Source: CBDANW01 sp965197825 (lineage in GTDB: Bacteria > Acidobacteriota > Vicinamibacteria > Marinacidobacterales > DATDRI01). Taken from it: a stretch of DNA of 64,000 nt. Below, piece by piece: positions 9,534-18,182 of the stretch. The notes under the pieces are model-generated. The model had not been told where the DNA came from. It did not search any database and saw only the letters and a program-made list of their open reading frames with translations. Where the stretch lies: assembly GCA_965197825.1 (NCBI GenBank), contig CBDANW010000003.1, positions 248,001 through 312,000 of the forward strand, given 5' to 3'. Position 1 is the stretch's first letter, and every line of letters begins with the position of its first letter. The position numbers were made by a program, and so were the translations under genes.

Positions 9534-10604
9534 TTGAAGACGTTGAGGGTTCTATCAACCGTGCTTTCGCTTGCCCTGACGGTGCCGAGCCAGGGTGCCG
9601 AGCCAGGCCAGCTTTCTCAGCGGGCTCAGCCAGCTCAAATTGCCAGGCTCCGCGCGGTCGTCGAGCAGGCCATCGAGGATTCCTCGGGAGACATGGGTGT
9701 GGCTATCAAGCACCTCGAGACCGGCGAAGAGCTGGCCGTCAACGGCGACCGTTCATTCCCGATGGCCAGTACCTTCAAGGTGCCGGTACTGGTTGAGTTC
9801 TTCAATCAGGTGGACGCGGGCAAGATTCGTCTCGACGAAATGATCTCGCTTGGCCCTCTCGACCCTCACCTGGGCAGCGGGCAACTCAAGGATTACATCG
9901 TACCGGGTGTCTCTCTCTCCATGGAGAACCTCGCCTTTCTGATGATGCGCATCAGCGATAACACGGCCACCGACATCGTTCTCGACCGGGTAGGGATCGA
10001 TAACGTCAATCATCGATTGGGCACCCTGGGTATTACCGGCATCTCGGTGAACCGGAGCACTCAGGACTTGATCATGGACCAAATGGGCTTTCAGGATTGG
10101 AGCACGGAAGGGATGACCCACGACGAGCTCATGGCAAAGCTCAACGACTACGAAGTCGCGCCCGGCGAGCTCGAAATGGCGGCGGCTCGTTTCGACGTCG
10201 ATCTTCAGGATACGGCGACGCCTATCGCAATGAATCAGTTGTTGGAGAAGATCTTGCTCGGCCAGGCCGCCAGCCCACGGGCGTCTACGAGGATAGTGGA
10301 GATCATGCTCGAATGTGAGACCGGACTCGACCGGATGCGAGGCCTTCTTCCCGATACGGTTTCTGTCGCCCACAAGACCGGGACGATCGGTGGCACGGTA
10401 AACGATGTCGGGATTATCTTCTTGCCGGAGGGGCGTGGTCACGTCTTGCTATCTGTGCTCAGCAAAGGATCTGAGGATAGGGAGAAGGTAGCGCACGCCA
10501 TTGCGGACATCGCCCGCTACGCCTACGATTATTTTCTCTTTAACGCACCAGAATCAGCGAAAGGCGACCGTGAAACGGCCGGCTCGGTACTATCTGTTCC
10601 CTAG
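9534..10604 (+). CDS. class A beta-lactamase-like serine hydrolase, exported
   Basis: 356 residues, TTG start at 9534 (GAGGAGGC... lies upstream). A signal peptide occupies residues 1-22. The three active-site motifs of class A enzymes are present: STFK (79-82), SDN (141-143) and KTG (281-283), plus the DTATPIAM stretch matching the family's DTTTP.AM. The Glu of the omega loop is not at the usual ExxLN spacing (ELMAKLN is seen instead), so efficient deacylation of beta-lactams is uncertain. It may be a true penicillinase or a related D-Ala peptidase or esterase. Periplasmic. The next gene starts inside its last 35 bases. Confidence 0.8.
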   Translation: MKTLRVLSTVLSLALTVPSQGAEPGQLSQRAQPAQIARLRAVVEQAIEDSSGDMGVAIKHLETGEELAVNGDRSFPMASTFKVPVLVEFFNQVDAGKIRLDEMISLGPLDPHLGSGQLKDYIVPGVSLSMENLAFLMMRISDNTATDIVLDRVGIDNVNHRLGTLGITGISVNRSTQDLIMDQMGFQDWSTEGMTHDELMAKLNDYEVAPGELEMAAARFDVDLQDTATPIAMNQLLEKILLGQAASPRASTRIVEIMLECETGLDRMRGLLPDTVSVAHKTGTIGGTVNDVGIIFLPEGRGHVLLSVLSKGSEDREKVAHAIADIARYAYDYFLFNAPESAKGDRETAGSVLSVP

Positions 10605-11298
10605 GGAGGCCTACTTCGTCCCTTCGGTTCGGCGATTGGTCGGCCTACTCGAAGTGATGGACCGAGAAATGGATCTTGGATTTCCAACCGGGGGTTCGTT
10701 TCAAGGTTTCGTGCGCGTGCGTGCGCCGGAAGAAACTGCCAAAGTAGAAGACCCGTCGGAGCAGATCTTGGATGTCACGAGCTTCGAAGATTTTCGCACA
10801 CGAAGCGACGAAGTGTCTGGCGAGCCGAAGGAGATCCAGGTGCATCTGGGTCGTCCCGGTCGCGAGCCCTTACTGAGCCACCAAATGGGGACGAAAAACG
10901 TCGACATGCTGGGGTTCCCAAGTCTTCGCATGGTCGACGTGGGTGACGTGGAGCAGGCGCGTTTGTTGTGCCCGTCCTGCGGAGGGCGGAGTCACTTCGA
11001 CGCCTCCTTCTCGGTACGGCCGGATCCGCGCTTCTACTGTGGCCAGTGCGGCGGGCTCACACCGTTGCCCGATACTCGCTTCGCGATGGGGGACTCGGAC
11101 GAGGGGATCCCGTTCCCATGCTACCGGTTGGTGATTCTTTTCGACGCCGAGGTCGAAGCGAGCGCCGATCAGGCCGTTTTGGCCCCAGCCCCAAACGTCG
11201 TCGGAATCGAGGCGCTCGAAGGTTCTCTGGGCTGTGGACTTCGGGCGATTCTGGTAAGGTCGCCGGACGAAGCCAACCCATGCCAAGTCAACCCATGA
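10570..11298 (+). CDS. zinc-ribbon protein of unknown function
   Basis: 242 residues from a GTG at 10570, overlapping the end of the beta-lactamase gene by 35 bases, so probably translationally coupled. The middle has two CxxC pairs (CPSCGG and CGQCGG) about 30 residues apart, which should bind one structural zinc. The flanks hold no motif I recognise: no signal peptide, no membrane segment. The N-terminus (RYYLFPREAYFVPSVRRLVG) looks globular and cytoplasmic. Function unknown. Confidence 0.6.
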   Translation: MKRPARYYLFPREAYFVPSVRRLVGLLEVMDREMDLGFPTGGSFQGFVRVRAPEETAKVEDPSEQILDVTSFEDFRTRSDEVSGEPKEIQVHLGRPGREPLLSHQMGTKNVDMLGFPSLRMVDVGDVEQARLLCPSCGGRSHFDASFSVRPDPRFYCGQCGGLTPLPDTRFAMGDSDEGIPFPCYRLVILFDAEVEASADQAVLAPAPNVVGIEALEGSLGCGLRAILVRSPDEANPCQVNP

Positions 11299-11319
11299 TA
11301 GATTACTGACCATATACCC

Positions 11320-11700
11320 ATGTACGAAGCCTTCTTCGGGTTTCGCGAAAAACCGTTCAATCTGACACCTGACCCTCGTTTTCTCTACCTTTCCGCCAAG
11401 CACAGCGAGGCGGGAGACGATCTCGTACATCCGCCACCGCCTGGAGGTCGCGGGGGGAGTGGGAAAAGTTTCCTTTACCGCTGATGCGCTTCGCCGGATT
11501 CATCGATTCTCGAAGGGGATCCCGCGTTTGATCAGCTTGGATACCTTTCTTCGGAGTCCGGTGCTCGCCCGGCGCAGCAGGCAGCGGTGGGCAGGTTTCA
11601 AAGCTCCAACTTCCTCGTCCCCGACCGCATCTTGGGACCGAAGACACGAATGGCTCTCTATGCCCGTTCCGGGCGGTACCCGGTCCCCCGGCTCTTCTAG
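11320..11700 (+). pseudogene. GspA/ExeA-type AAA ATPase, core deleted
   Basis: Starts MYEAFFGFREKPFNLTPDPR, the exact N-terminal signature of GspA/ExeA ATPases, and continues RFLYLSAKHSEA. It then breaks off and, within about 30 bases, reaches GSGKSF, then ADALRRIHRFSKGIPRLI, the C-terminal end of the ATPase. After another frame change it gives FQSSNFLVPDRILGPKTR, a peptidoglycan-binding domain ending at 11700. Roughly 200 codons of the AAA core are missing, so no ATPase can be made. The intact family member is about 550 residues and works with GspB in assembling the type II secretin through peptidoglycan. Confidence 0.8.
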
Positions 11701-11702
11701 CT

Positions 11703-12437
11703 ATGAGCTTCATCCTCGACGCCCTCAAGAAAGTTGACCGCAAGAAGGACGACCACGCGCAAGATGGCGTGGTGTTGCAGGGCGGGCGTCGCTGGGGCGA
11801 CACCAGGTTTCCTTGGGCGCTGACTGCGGTCGTCCTCGTGGCGATCGCCGCGTTGGCGCTCGCGACCGTGGCACTCTTCCGATCGTTCCCAGGAGAGGAA
11901 GCCGGGAAGGCTGGGGGCGTCGAGTCTGCGCGCGAGCAGGCGGCCGTTTCAGCAGGGCAAGCGCCGCTTCCGTCGTCCGTTGCCGTTCCGGCAGAAGGTG
12001 ACGCAACATCGTCGGATGACGTTGCGAGCCCGGAACCCGCCAACTCGGTCGACAGCGCGGAGCAAGTTGAGACGGCTGAGACGGTCGAGGTGGTCGAGAC
12101 CATGCCTATCGAAGACGAAGCTGCGGGGCTGGATGAAATGGAAGAACCCATTACGGCTCCCCCGGTCACGCTGGTAGGCCGCGCGTCGGAGGATCTGGTT
12201 GCGCCCGAAGCCCCCGACGGAGATGACGGAGCTGACGGAACGGACGAACAGCCGCCAAGCGAGCTTCCGCCCTTGGTCTTGCAAGGAACCTCTGTGATCG
12301 ATGGAAAACCGGTGGCGGTCGTGAACTATCAGCGTTTGTCCGAAGGAGACGTCATCGAGGGCGCCCGCGTCGTCAAGATTCTGGATCGGGCCGTCGAGCT
12401 CGAGTTCAAAGGAAGGCGTTTCACCATCCGTCTTTGA
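11703..12437 (+). CDS. GspB-like general secretion pathway protein
   Basis: 244 residues. It begins MSFILDALKK, the hallmark of GspB, with a single membrane segment around residues 37-58 (PWALTAVVLVAIAALALAT). An acidic Pro/Glu-rich linker follows, then a C-terminal periplasmic domain (residues about 180-244, LVLQGTSVIDGKPVAVVNYQ to FTIRL) that matches the GspB/PulB fold. GspB partners the GspA ATPase in secretin localisation. It starts 2 bases after the remains of gspA, and since GspA is destroyed here its role is doubtful. No other type II secretion genes are in the window. Confidence 0.8.
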   Translation: MSFILDALKKVDRKKDDHAQDGVVLQGGRRWGDTRFPWALTAVVLVAIAALALATVALFRSFPGEEAGKAGGVESAREQAAVSAGQAPLPSSVAVPAEGDATSSDDVASPEPANSVDSAEQVETAETVEVVETMPIEDEAAGLDEMEEPITAPPVTLVGRASEDLVAPEAPDGDDGADGTDEQPPSELPPLVLQGTSVIDGKPVAVVNYQRLSEGDVIEGARVVKILDRAVELEFKGRRFTIRL

Positions 12438-12486
12438 TCGTCAGCAAGCTTTTTCCCGGACGCGCTCTCTGTTAGCATCCCGTTGC

Positions 12487-13623
12487 ATGAGTCGAGACCT
12501 ACTATCCTGGCTGGAAGGGCAGGGCGATTCCATGCTGGCCATGCTGCAGCGCCTGGTCGAGCTGGAGTCTCCGAGCACCGACAAAGCCGCGATCGACCGT
12601 CTCGGCATCGTGTTCGCCGAAGAGCTCGCGGCGAGCGGCGCCCAGGTGACCCATCTTTCCGCCGACCGCCACGGCGACCACGTGAGGGCAGTGGCCGGCG
12701 ATTCCTCGGGCGACGACGGGCAGCTCCTCGTCTTGGGTCACATGGATACTGTCTGGGAGCTGGGGACCCTGCAGGCGATGCCCTTTCGTGTGGAGAACGG
12801 TATCGCTTACGGGCCTGGTACCTTCGACATGAAGGCGGGGCTCGTGCAGCTCGTTTTTGCCCTGCGCGCGTTGCGCGAGACGAATCGGAAGCCTCGACAA
12901 CTCACCGCGCTCTTTAATTCCGACGAGGAGATTGGAAGCGCCAGCTCCCGTCCCGACATCGAGAACGAAGCGCGGCGCAGCCGCGCGGCTCTCGTGCTCG
13001 AGCCGTGCCTTCCGGACGGGAGCGTGAAGACGTTTCGCAAGGGAGTCGGCGTCTTCGAACTTGATGTGAAAGGCCGGCCGGCGCACGCGGGGCTCGATCA
13101 CGCGAAGGGGGTGAGCGCCATCGAAGAGCTCTCCCGCCAGGTGCAGCTCCTACATCAACTGACCGACCACGGGAGAGGCGTGACCCTCAATGTCGGGACG
13201 ATTCGTGGCGGCACGCGTGGCAACGTGGTCGCTGGCGAAGCGCATGCGGAGATCGACCTTCGGGTCTCGACGGTGGCCGATGCCGAGGAAATGGAAAAGA
13301 AGATTCTAGGGCTCCGTCCTATTCTCGAAGGTGCAGAGCTCGAGGTGACGGGTGGCATCGAGCGACCCCCGCTCGAGCGATCCCCGGGCGTGGTCGATCT
13401 TTATGAGAAAGCACGCGGTCTCGCCGCGGAGCTGGGATTCGATCTCCGCGAGGGCTCGGCGGGGGGCAGCTCGGATGGAAACCTCACCGCCGCTCTCGGC
13501 GTTCCGACATTGGACGGCCTTGGTCCAATGGGAGACGGCGCGCACGCCGAGTCGGAGCACGTCATTGTCTCTGATATGCCGCGCCGGACCGCTTTGTTGG
13601 CAAGACTGCTAGAAACCTTGTAG
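12487..13623 (+). CDS. M20 family zinc peptidase (carboxypeptidase G2-like)
   Basis: 378 residues, no signal peptide. The metal-binding motifs of the M20/CPG2 group are complete: GHMDTVW (His85, Asp87), GPGTFDMKAG (Asp114) and NSDEEIGS (catalytic Glu147 and metal-binding Glu148), with the dimerisation-domain motif GRPAHAGLDHAKG and a late His in GDGAHAESE. It should release glutamate or another C-terminal amino acid from a folate-like or dipeptide substrate. It stands 50 bases after gspB and just ahead of the broken sulfatase gene; no functional link is evident. Confidence 0.85.
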   Translation: MSRDLLSWLEGQGDSMLAMLQRLVELESPSTDKAAIDRLGIVFAEELAASGAQVTHLSADRHGDHVRAVAGDSSGDDGQLLVLGHMDTVWELGTLQAMPFRVENGIAYGPGTFDMKAGLVQLVFALRALRETNRKPRQLTALFNSDEEIGSASSRPDIENEARRSRAALVLEPCLPDGSVKTFRKGVGVFELDVKGRPAHAGLDHAKGVSAIEELSRQVQLLHQLTDHGRGVTLNVGTIRGGTRGNVVAGEAHAEIDLRVSTVADAEEMEKKILGLRPILEGAELEVTGGIERPPLERSPGVVDLYEKARGLAAELGFDLREGSAGGSSDGNLTAALGVPTLDGLGPMGDGAHAESEHVIVSDMPRRTALLARLLETL

Positions 13624-13675
13624 TGAAAACATAGAACAGGAGAGCTCTCGAATGAACGGACGAAACCACCCACTA

Positions 13676-14782
13676 GTGGACTGTAACATTTAAGTATTTA
13701 GTTATAATATCTCTCTCATGCGAGGGAGAGCCGTTGTGTTGACTCAAGCGGAACATAGGGAGCTTGGCAAACGAGTTTCGAGCCGTCGCGGTCGAGCGGA
13801 TGACGCGCGGATCGCTCGGATGTTGCTCTTGCTGGCAGACGGTGCAAGCTATACGCAGGTGCAGCAGACGGTGGGCTGCACGGCGCCTTTTATCAGCAAG
13901 TGGAAACGCCGATTCTTGGAGGAGCGTCTGGCAGGTCTGTACGCGCGTCACGAGGGGCGTCCGATTCAAGTGCTCACGCCTCGGATGGAAGCACGGATTC
14001 TTTCGTGGACGCAGAAAAAACCGACCGACGGCTCGACTCACTGGAGCACGCGTCGACTTGCGAAGAAGCTGGGAATCCATCACATGATGGTGGCTCGCAC
14101 TTGGAAAAAGCATGGTCTCCAGCCACACCGAATTGAGCATTACAAGGCCTCCAACGATCCGGATTTCGAGACGAAGGCAGCGGATATCATCGGTCTATAT
14201 ATGAATCCACCTCAGCACGCTGCGGTGTTTTGTATTGATGAGAAAACGGCGATCCAAGCCCTGGATCGACGGGACCCGATTTTGCCGTTGTCTCCCGGGC
14301 GGGCCGAGCGACACGGTTTCGAGTACGTCCGGCATGGAACGCTTTCTCTCTACGCCGCCTTCGACACGAAGACGGGGGTGGTTTTGGGCAAGACTGTCCG
14401 CCGCCATACCAGCCAGGAGTTCGTCGCCTTCTTGGAGCAGCTGGTTGCGAGCCACAAGCGAAAGCGCGAAATACATGTCATCCTCGACAATCTGTCGGCT
14501 CACAAGACCGCCAAGGTCGCACAGTTCCTCGAGGCCAACCCAAAAGTCCGACTCCACTTCACACCCACATATTCCTCCTGGCTGAACAAAATCGAACTCT
14601 GGTTCTCCAAGATCGAGCGTGCCCTGATCCATCGAGGCGTGTTCACGTCAACCCACGACCTGACCCGCAAGATCATGCGCTACATTCGCAAGTACAACGA
14701 AGACCCCAAGCCCGTGAAGTGGACCTACAACGATCCGTCACGACGCATTAAAACCACTAAACGTTCAGTTGTTACAGTCCAC
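13676..14782 (+). mobile_element. IS630-family element, copy 1 (intact)
   Basis: 1,107 bp between duplicated TA dinucleotides (13674-13675 and 14783-14784). The ends are inverted repeats GTGGACTGTAACA. The target reads CTAG on both sides, the known preference of IS630. It encodes one full transposase. It sits inside the signal-peptide codons of the sulfatase gene. A second copy lies at 61392-63877 in the opposite orientation. Confidence 0.92.
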
Positions 14783-14785
14783 TAG
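13718..14785 (+). CDS. IS630 family transposase
   Basis: 355 residues. An N-terminal helix-turn-helix (YTQVQQTVGCTAPFISKWK) and a winged second domain are followed by the DDE catalytic core: Asp in FCIDEKTAIQ, Asp in VILDNLSAHK and Glu in SSWLNKIELWFSKIER. All three catalytic residues are present, so the enzyme is probably active. The stop codon TAG is not wholly inside the element: TA comes from the target duplication and G from the host side of the CTAG target. Confidence 0.92.
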   Translation: MRGRAVVLTQAEHRELGKRVSSRRGRADDARIARMLLLLADGASYTQVQQTVGCTAPFISKWKRRFLEERLAGLYARHEGRPIQVLTPRMEARILSWTQKKPTDGSTHWSTRRLAKKLGIHHMMVARTWKKHGLQPHRIEHYKASNDPDFETKAADIIGLYMNPPQHAAVFCIDEKTAIQALDRRDPILPLSPGRAERHGFEYVRHGTLSLYAAFDTKTGVVLGKTVRRHTSQEFVAFLEQLVASHKRKREIHVILDNLSAHKTAKVAQFLEANPKVRLHFTPTYSSWLNKIELWFSKIERALIHRGVFTSTHDLTRKIMRYIRKYNEDPKPVKWTYNDPSRRIKTTKRSVVTVH

Positions 14786-15619
14786 TTGGGTCGTTGATTC
14801 TTTCAGGCCTGGTGTGCTTGCCTGGGCTTACGATGGCTCAGGATAAGCCCAACATCGTCCTCGTGTTTTTGGACAACTTCGGTTGGTGGGAGCCGGGATT
14901 CAATGGCGGTGGAATTATTCGTGGCGCCGCTACGCCGCGGCTTGACGAGTTAGCTGACGAAGGTCTCCGCTTGACGAACTTCAATGTCGAAGTCCAGTGC
15001 ACGCCTTCCCGATCCGCCATCATGACCGGTCGTTATGCGATCAGAAGCGGCAACGGAGTTGCGCCCCTGGGCGAAGGCGTTTACGGACTGGTGCAATGGG
15101 AAGTCACCATGGCCGAAATGCTCTCTGATGCCGGCTACAGCACCGGCATGTTCGGGAAATGGCACTTGGGTCGCACAGACGGCAGGTTCCCGACAGACCA
15201 GGGCTTCGATGAATGGTATGGGGTTCCGAACTCGACGGACGAATCAGCCTACACTGCCCTGGAAGGCTTCGCGGACAGTGGGGTCGAAGAAACCTTCGTG
15301 ATGGAGGCACGTAAAGGCGAAAAGCCAAACAAGGTGCGCCCCTACAGGCTGGATTACCGTCCGCTCATCGATGGTGTGACCTCACGGAGAAGGCGATCGA
15401 CTTCATGAAACGCCAGTCGCAAAATGGCAAGCCGTTCTTCCTCTATCTTCCGTACACGGCAACGCACTACCCGACACGTCCGCATCCAGATTTTGCGGGC
15501 AAGACAGGTAATGGCAACTGGGCAGACCTTCTGCTGCAGATCGACACGTACACCGGCAGGCTACTGGACGTTGTGTCCCGAGGTCCGTGGAAAAAGAACG
15601 GCACCCTCCACTCCGTCAT

Positions 15620-16810
15620 CAGAGTATCATATCAGGCGGCAACCTCCGCGTGTTCGAGAACCTCGCTCAGACGTTGGTAGCCGTCGATGCGTCGTAGTTG
15701 AATCTGGCCAGAGGCGATAAGCCCAAACAGCAAAGCGACCGCGGACTCCTCGCTGGAGAACGACGCTTGGGTTTCCGTCCGGCGTCGAAACTCGCGGTTG
15801 AGATTCTCCAGAGCATTGGTCGTTCGAATCGATTTCCACATGGCACGATGGAATTCGTAGAAGGTCAGCAGCTGATTACCGGCCTCCTCTAGGCTTCGGA
15901 CGACGGCCGGCGCGAGAGGCGTCCACTTGGCGACGAGCTCGTCATAGGCTTTGCGAGCATCGATCCCGTTCTTGGCGTAGACGATCCGGTTGTAGTCACG
16001 CCGGAGCTCACGGCGTGCGTGCGCCGGGCAATGTTCGAGCAAGTCGGCGCGCTTGTGCTCGGTACATCGCTGCAACCGGCACCCCGGCCACTTCTCCAGC
16101 GCTTTCGTCAGCCCCTTGTGGCCGTCGCTGATCACTAGCTTGGGAGCCCGGAGTCCTCGAGCCTGGAGTCCCTCCAGCACGGAGCCCCAATGCGTCGAGG
16201 CTTCGCTCACCGCCAGACGCAATGACAACAGACGTTTGTGCCCGTCTGGCGCGACCCCGAGCGCGACCAGTACGGGTACGCTGATCACACGTTTCGCCAT
16301 CCGCACTTTCAGGTGGAAGCCGTCCAGGTAAACGATCGCGTAGACCTCCTCGCTGAGAGCACGGTTCTGCCATTCCTCGAAGCGCTCCTTCAGCCGGCTA
16401 ACCACGCGAGACACCGCGCTCTTCGATAGGTGCTCCTCACCGAGCAGTGGTTTCAGCGCTTTGCGGATCCGGCGGCTATTCGCGCCCGACAAGTACGTCC
16501 CCAAGATCGCCTCGTCGACCTCACGAGTCCGGCGCGCGTACCGGGGCAACAGCTCGCTCCTGAACTCTGTCGTCTCTCCCGTTTACTCGTCTCGCACGCG
16601 GGCTCGTGGCACACGGAGCTCGCGAGTTCCCACCGACGTCGTCACGCGACGGGTTTCGGCTCCGTTGCGATATCCACGGCGGTCTTCCGCACGCTCGTAG
16701 CTACCACACCCCAGCGCTTGGTTGACTTCTTCCTCGAGCACGACCTCGATCGCCTCCAGTACCCGCTTACGCAGCCGAAGTTGGACGAACTCCCAGTACT
16801 GCCCATCTTA
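15620..16810 (-). mobile_element. IS256-type element remnant
   Basis: Stretch occupied by one Mutator-type transposase gene inside what was the sulfatase gene. I could not find matching terminal inverted repeats. The transposase coding has no start codon at its right side, so the right end was probably deleted up to the upstream region of the haemoglobin gene. Boundaries are approximate. Confidence 0.6.
15632..16790 (-). pseudogene. IS256-family transposase with in-frame stop
   Basis: Read on the minus strand from about 16790: YWEFVQLRLRKRVLEAIE, then the typical CGSYERAEDRRGYRNGAE. An in-frame TAA follows RVPRARVRDE, and the same frame continues with RSELLPRYARRTREVDEA to the end at 15632. 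The catalytic residues are there: Asp in VYLDGFHLKV, Asp in VISDGHKG, the CTEHKRADL motif and Glu in TTNALENLN. The nonsense codon and the lack of a start make it inactive. The 305-codon open part begins only at a TTG after the stop. Confidence 0.8.
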
Positions 16811-16828
16811 ACCAGAAGGAGATAGGCA

Positions 16829-17200
16829 ATGAGCAAGACACTTTATGAGCGTCTTGGCGGCTATGATGCCATCGCTGCCGTCGTAGCCGAGTTGATGGTG
16901 CGGATCAAAGATGACGACAAGCTGCGCCGTTTCTACGACCACAGGGGCGCGGACGGGATCGCGCGCGAGGAACAATTGTTGGTCGATTTTCTGTGCGCGT
17001 CGACGGACGGACGGATGGTTTACACGGGCCGTGATATGAAGCCCTTGCATGTTGGGATGCGCCTCGACGAAGAAGACTGGAAGCGCGCGATGGCCCACCT
17101 AACCGCGACTCTGGACGCTTTCGAAGTGCCAGAACAGGAAAAAGGCGAGGTGATGAGCTTTCACGAGAACCTAAAGTCAGAGATCGTCGAAGTCCCTTGA
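16829..17200 (+). CDS. group 1 truncated haemoglobin
   Basis: 123 residues from ATG 16829 behind AGAAGGAGATA. It matches the 2-on-2 globin pattern: LYERLGGYDAIAAVV at the N-terminus, RRFYDH, and the proximal haem-ligand His74 in KPLHVGM, followed by DWKRAMAHL. Cytoplasmic haem protein, probably in nitric oxide or oxygen handling. It is immediately preceded by the truncated IS256-type remnant, so its native promoter may have been lost or replaced. Confidence 0.85.
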   Translation: MSKTLYERLGGYDAIAAVVAELMVRIKDDDKLRRFYDHRGADGIAREEQLLVDFLCASTDGRMVYTGRDMKPLHVGMRLDEEDWKRAMAHLTATLDAFEVPEQEKGEVMSFHENLKSEIVEVP

Positions 17201-17287
17201 GAGAATTGCGACAAGGTACCCGCCGAGGAGAAGCAGGAGCTGCTCTCGATCATCGGCACGGTCAAGCCGGACATCGTTGGGCAGTGA
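17201..17287 (+). pseudogene. duplicated haemoglobin C-terminal remnant
   Basis: Directly after the haemoglobin stop, in the same frame, 28 more codons read DKVPAEEKQELLSIIGTVKP and end at TGA. They resemble the haemoglobin's own last helix (VPEQEKGEVMSFHENLKSEI). Either a relic of a tandem globin paralogue or a former longer tail. Confidence 0.4.
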
Positions 17288-17348
17288 GAAGCCGATCGAT
17301 CTGTGGGAGGTGCGTTCGCAGTCTCCCTAGCGACCTCGCTTTCCGGGT

Positions 17349-17870
17349 TTATTTTCTGAGCGGGGGTAGCTCGTCACCATCGGGGACGAACCGAAGGGCA
17401 ACACCGTTGTTGCACCATCGCTGGCCGGTCGGCGGAGGGCCGTCTTTGAAGATATGCCCCTGATGACCCCCACAGCGAGTGCAGTGATACTCGGTTCTGG
17501 GCCAGAGTAATCTGAAATCCGTCTTCGTGTCCAATCGACCCGGGATCGGCTGGTAAAAGCTCGGCCATCCAGTGCCGCTGTCGAACTTCGTTCTTGACTC
17601 GAAGAGTGGAAGGTAGCATGCCGCACAGATAAAGGTTCCCGCACGTTTCTCATCGTCCAGGGGACTGGTAAACGATCGTTCGGTTGCGTCCTCGAAGAGA
17701 ACCCTATAGGCATCCTTTTCTAGGAGTTCGCGCCACTCCTTCTTGGATTTTTCGAGCTTGGGTATTTTCTCGTCCATCGTTTCCATCGACTTCTTCTCCT
17801 GCGCCTGCAAGATCGAGCTGGGAAACACGAGCCACAGGCCCGCTGCTTTCAAGAATTCTCGTCGGTACAC
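17349..17870 (-). CDS. msrB: exported peptide-methionine (R)-S-oxide reductase
   Basis: 173 residues. The start MYRREFLKAAGLWLVF looks like a twin-arginine-type or Sec signal, so this is a periplasmic form. Zinc is held by CAAC (82, 85) and CTRC (130, 133). GTGWPSF and GHIFKDGPPPTGQRWC carry the active site, with catalytic Cys153 in RWCNNG (more usually RYCINS). It repairs oxidised methionine in exported proteins using a thiol reductant. Single gene; 62-base downstream gap to the haemoglobin tail, convergent with it. Confidence 0.9.
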   Translation of the reverse strand: MYRREFLKAAGLWLVFPSSILQAQEKKSMETMDEKIPKLEKSKKEWRELLEKDAYRVLFEDATERSFTSPLDDEKRAGTFICAACYLPLFESRTKFDSGTGWPSFYQPIPGRLDTKTDFRLLWPRTEYHCTRCGGHQGHIFKDGPPPTGQRWCNNGVALRFVPDGDELPPLRK

Positions 17871-18182
17871 TGGCCCACCTCCTGACGTGTCGAAAACTCG
17901 AGGGCTCCAAAGCCCATCATCCCTTTAGATGCCGATCGAGTAAAGAAGTTTCAACCTGGGTCAAGGGCCTACTCGCCGGATCTCCAGCCAATCAATCTCC
18001 GCCTCTTGTCTGCAAACCCAGCGGAGAGAAGCAGATGAACTCCTCGCGCGCCGGGATACGGCCGTCTGCGCCACCGGCCTCCACGGTCCATTTTCCCGAC
18101 ACGACCCTAGCGGAAGCGTGTGGGACGATTGGGTGCGCCTCGTTTTCAGGTGTACTTCCGAAAGCTGGTACACTCGGCACTT
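17871..18182. other. gap without recognised gene
   Basis: 312 bases between the divergent msrB and glycerate kinase genes. It should hold both promoters; I see no conserved coding or obvious repeat in it. Confidence 0.5.

Larger units (their letters stand above)
13652..15620 (+). pseudogene. arylsulfatase, split by IS630, frameshifted and truncated
   Basis: The gene starts at ATG 13652 and reads MNGRNHPL before the IS630 element. Removing the element and one TA restores the frame as ...PLVGSLILSGLVCLPGLT, a complete signal peptide, then MAQDKPNIVLVFLDNFGWW. The sulfatase hallmarks follow: DN metal site, CTPSR (Cys converted to formylglycine), GMFGKWHLG. The frame breaks near 15385, resumes as EKAIDFMKRQSQNGKPFFLY, and is lost for good near 15600, where an IS256-type remnant begins. 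The C-terminal half is absent from the window. Three independent lesions make it a clear pseudogene. Confidence 0.88.
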
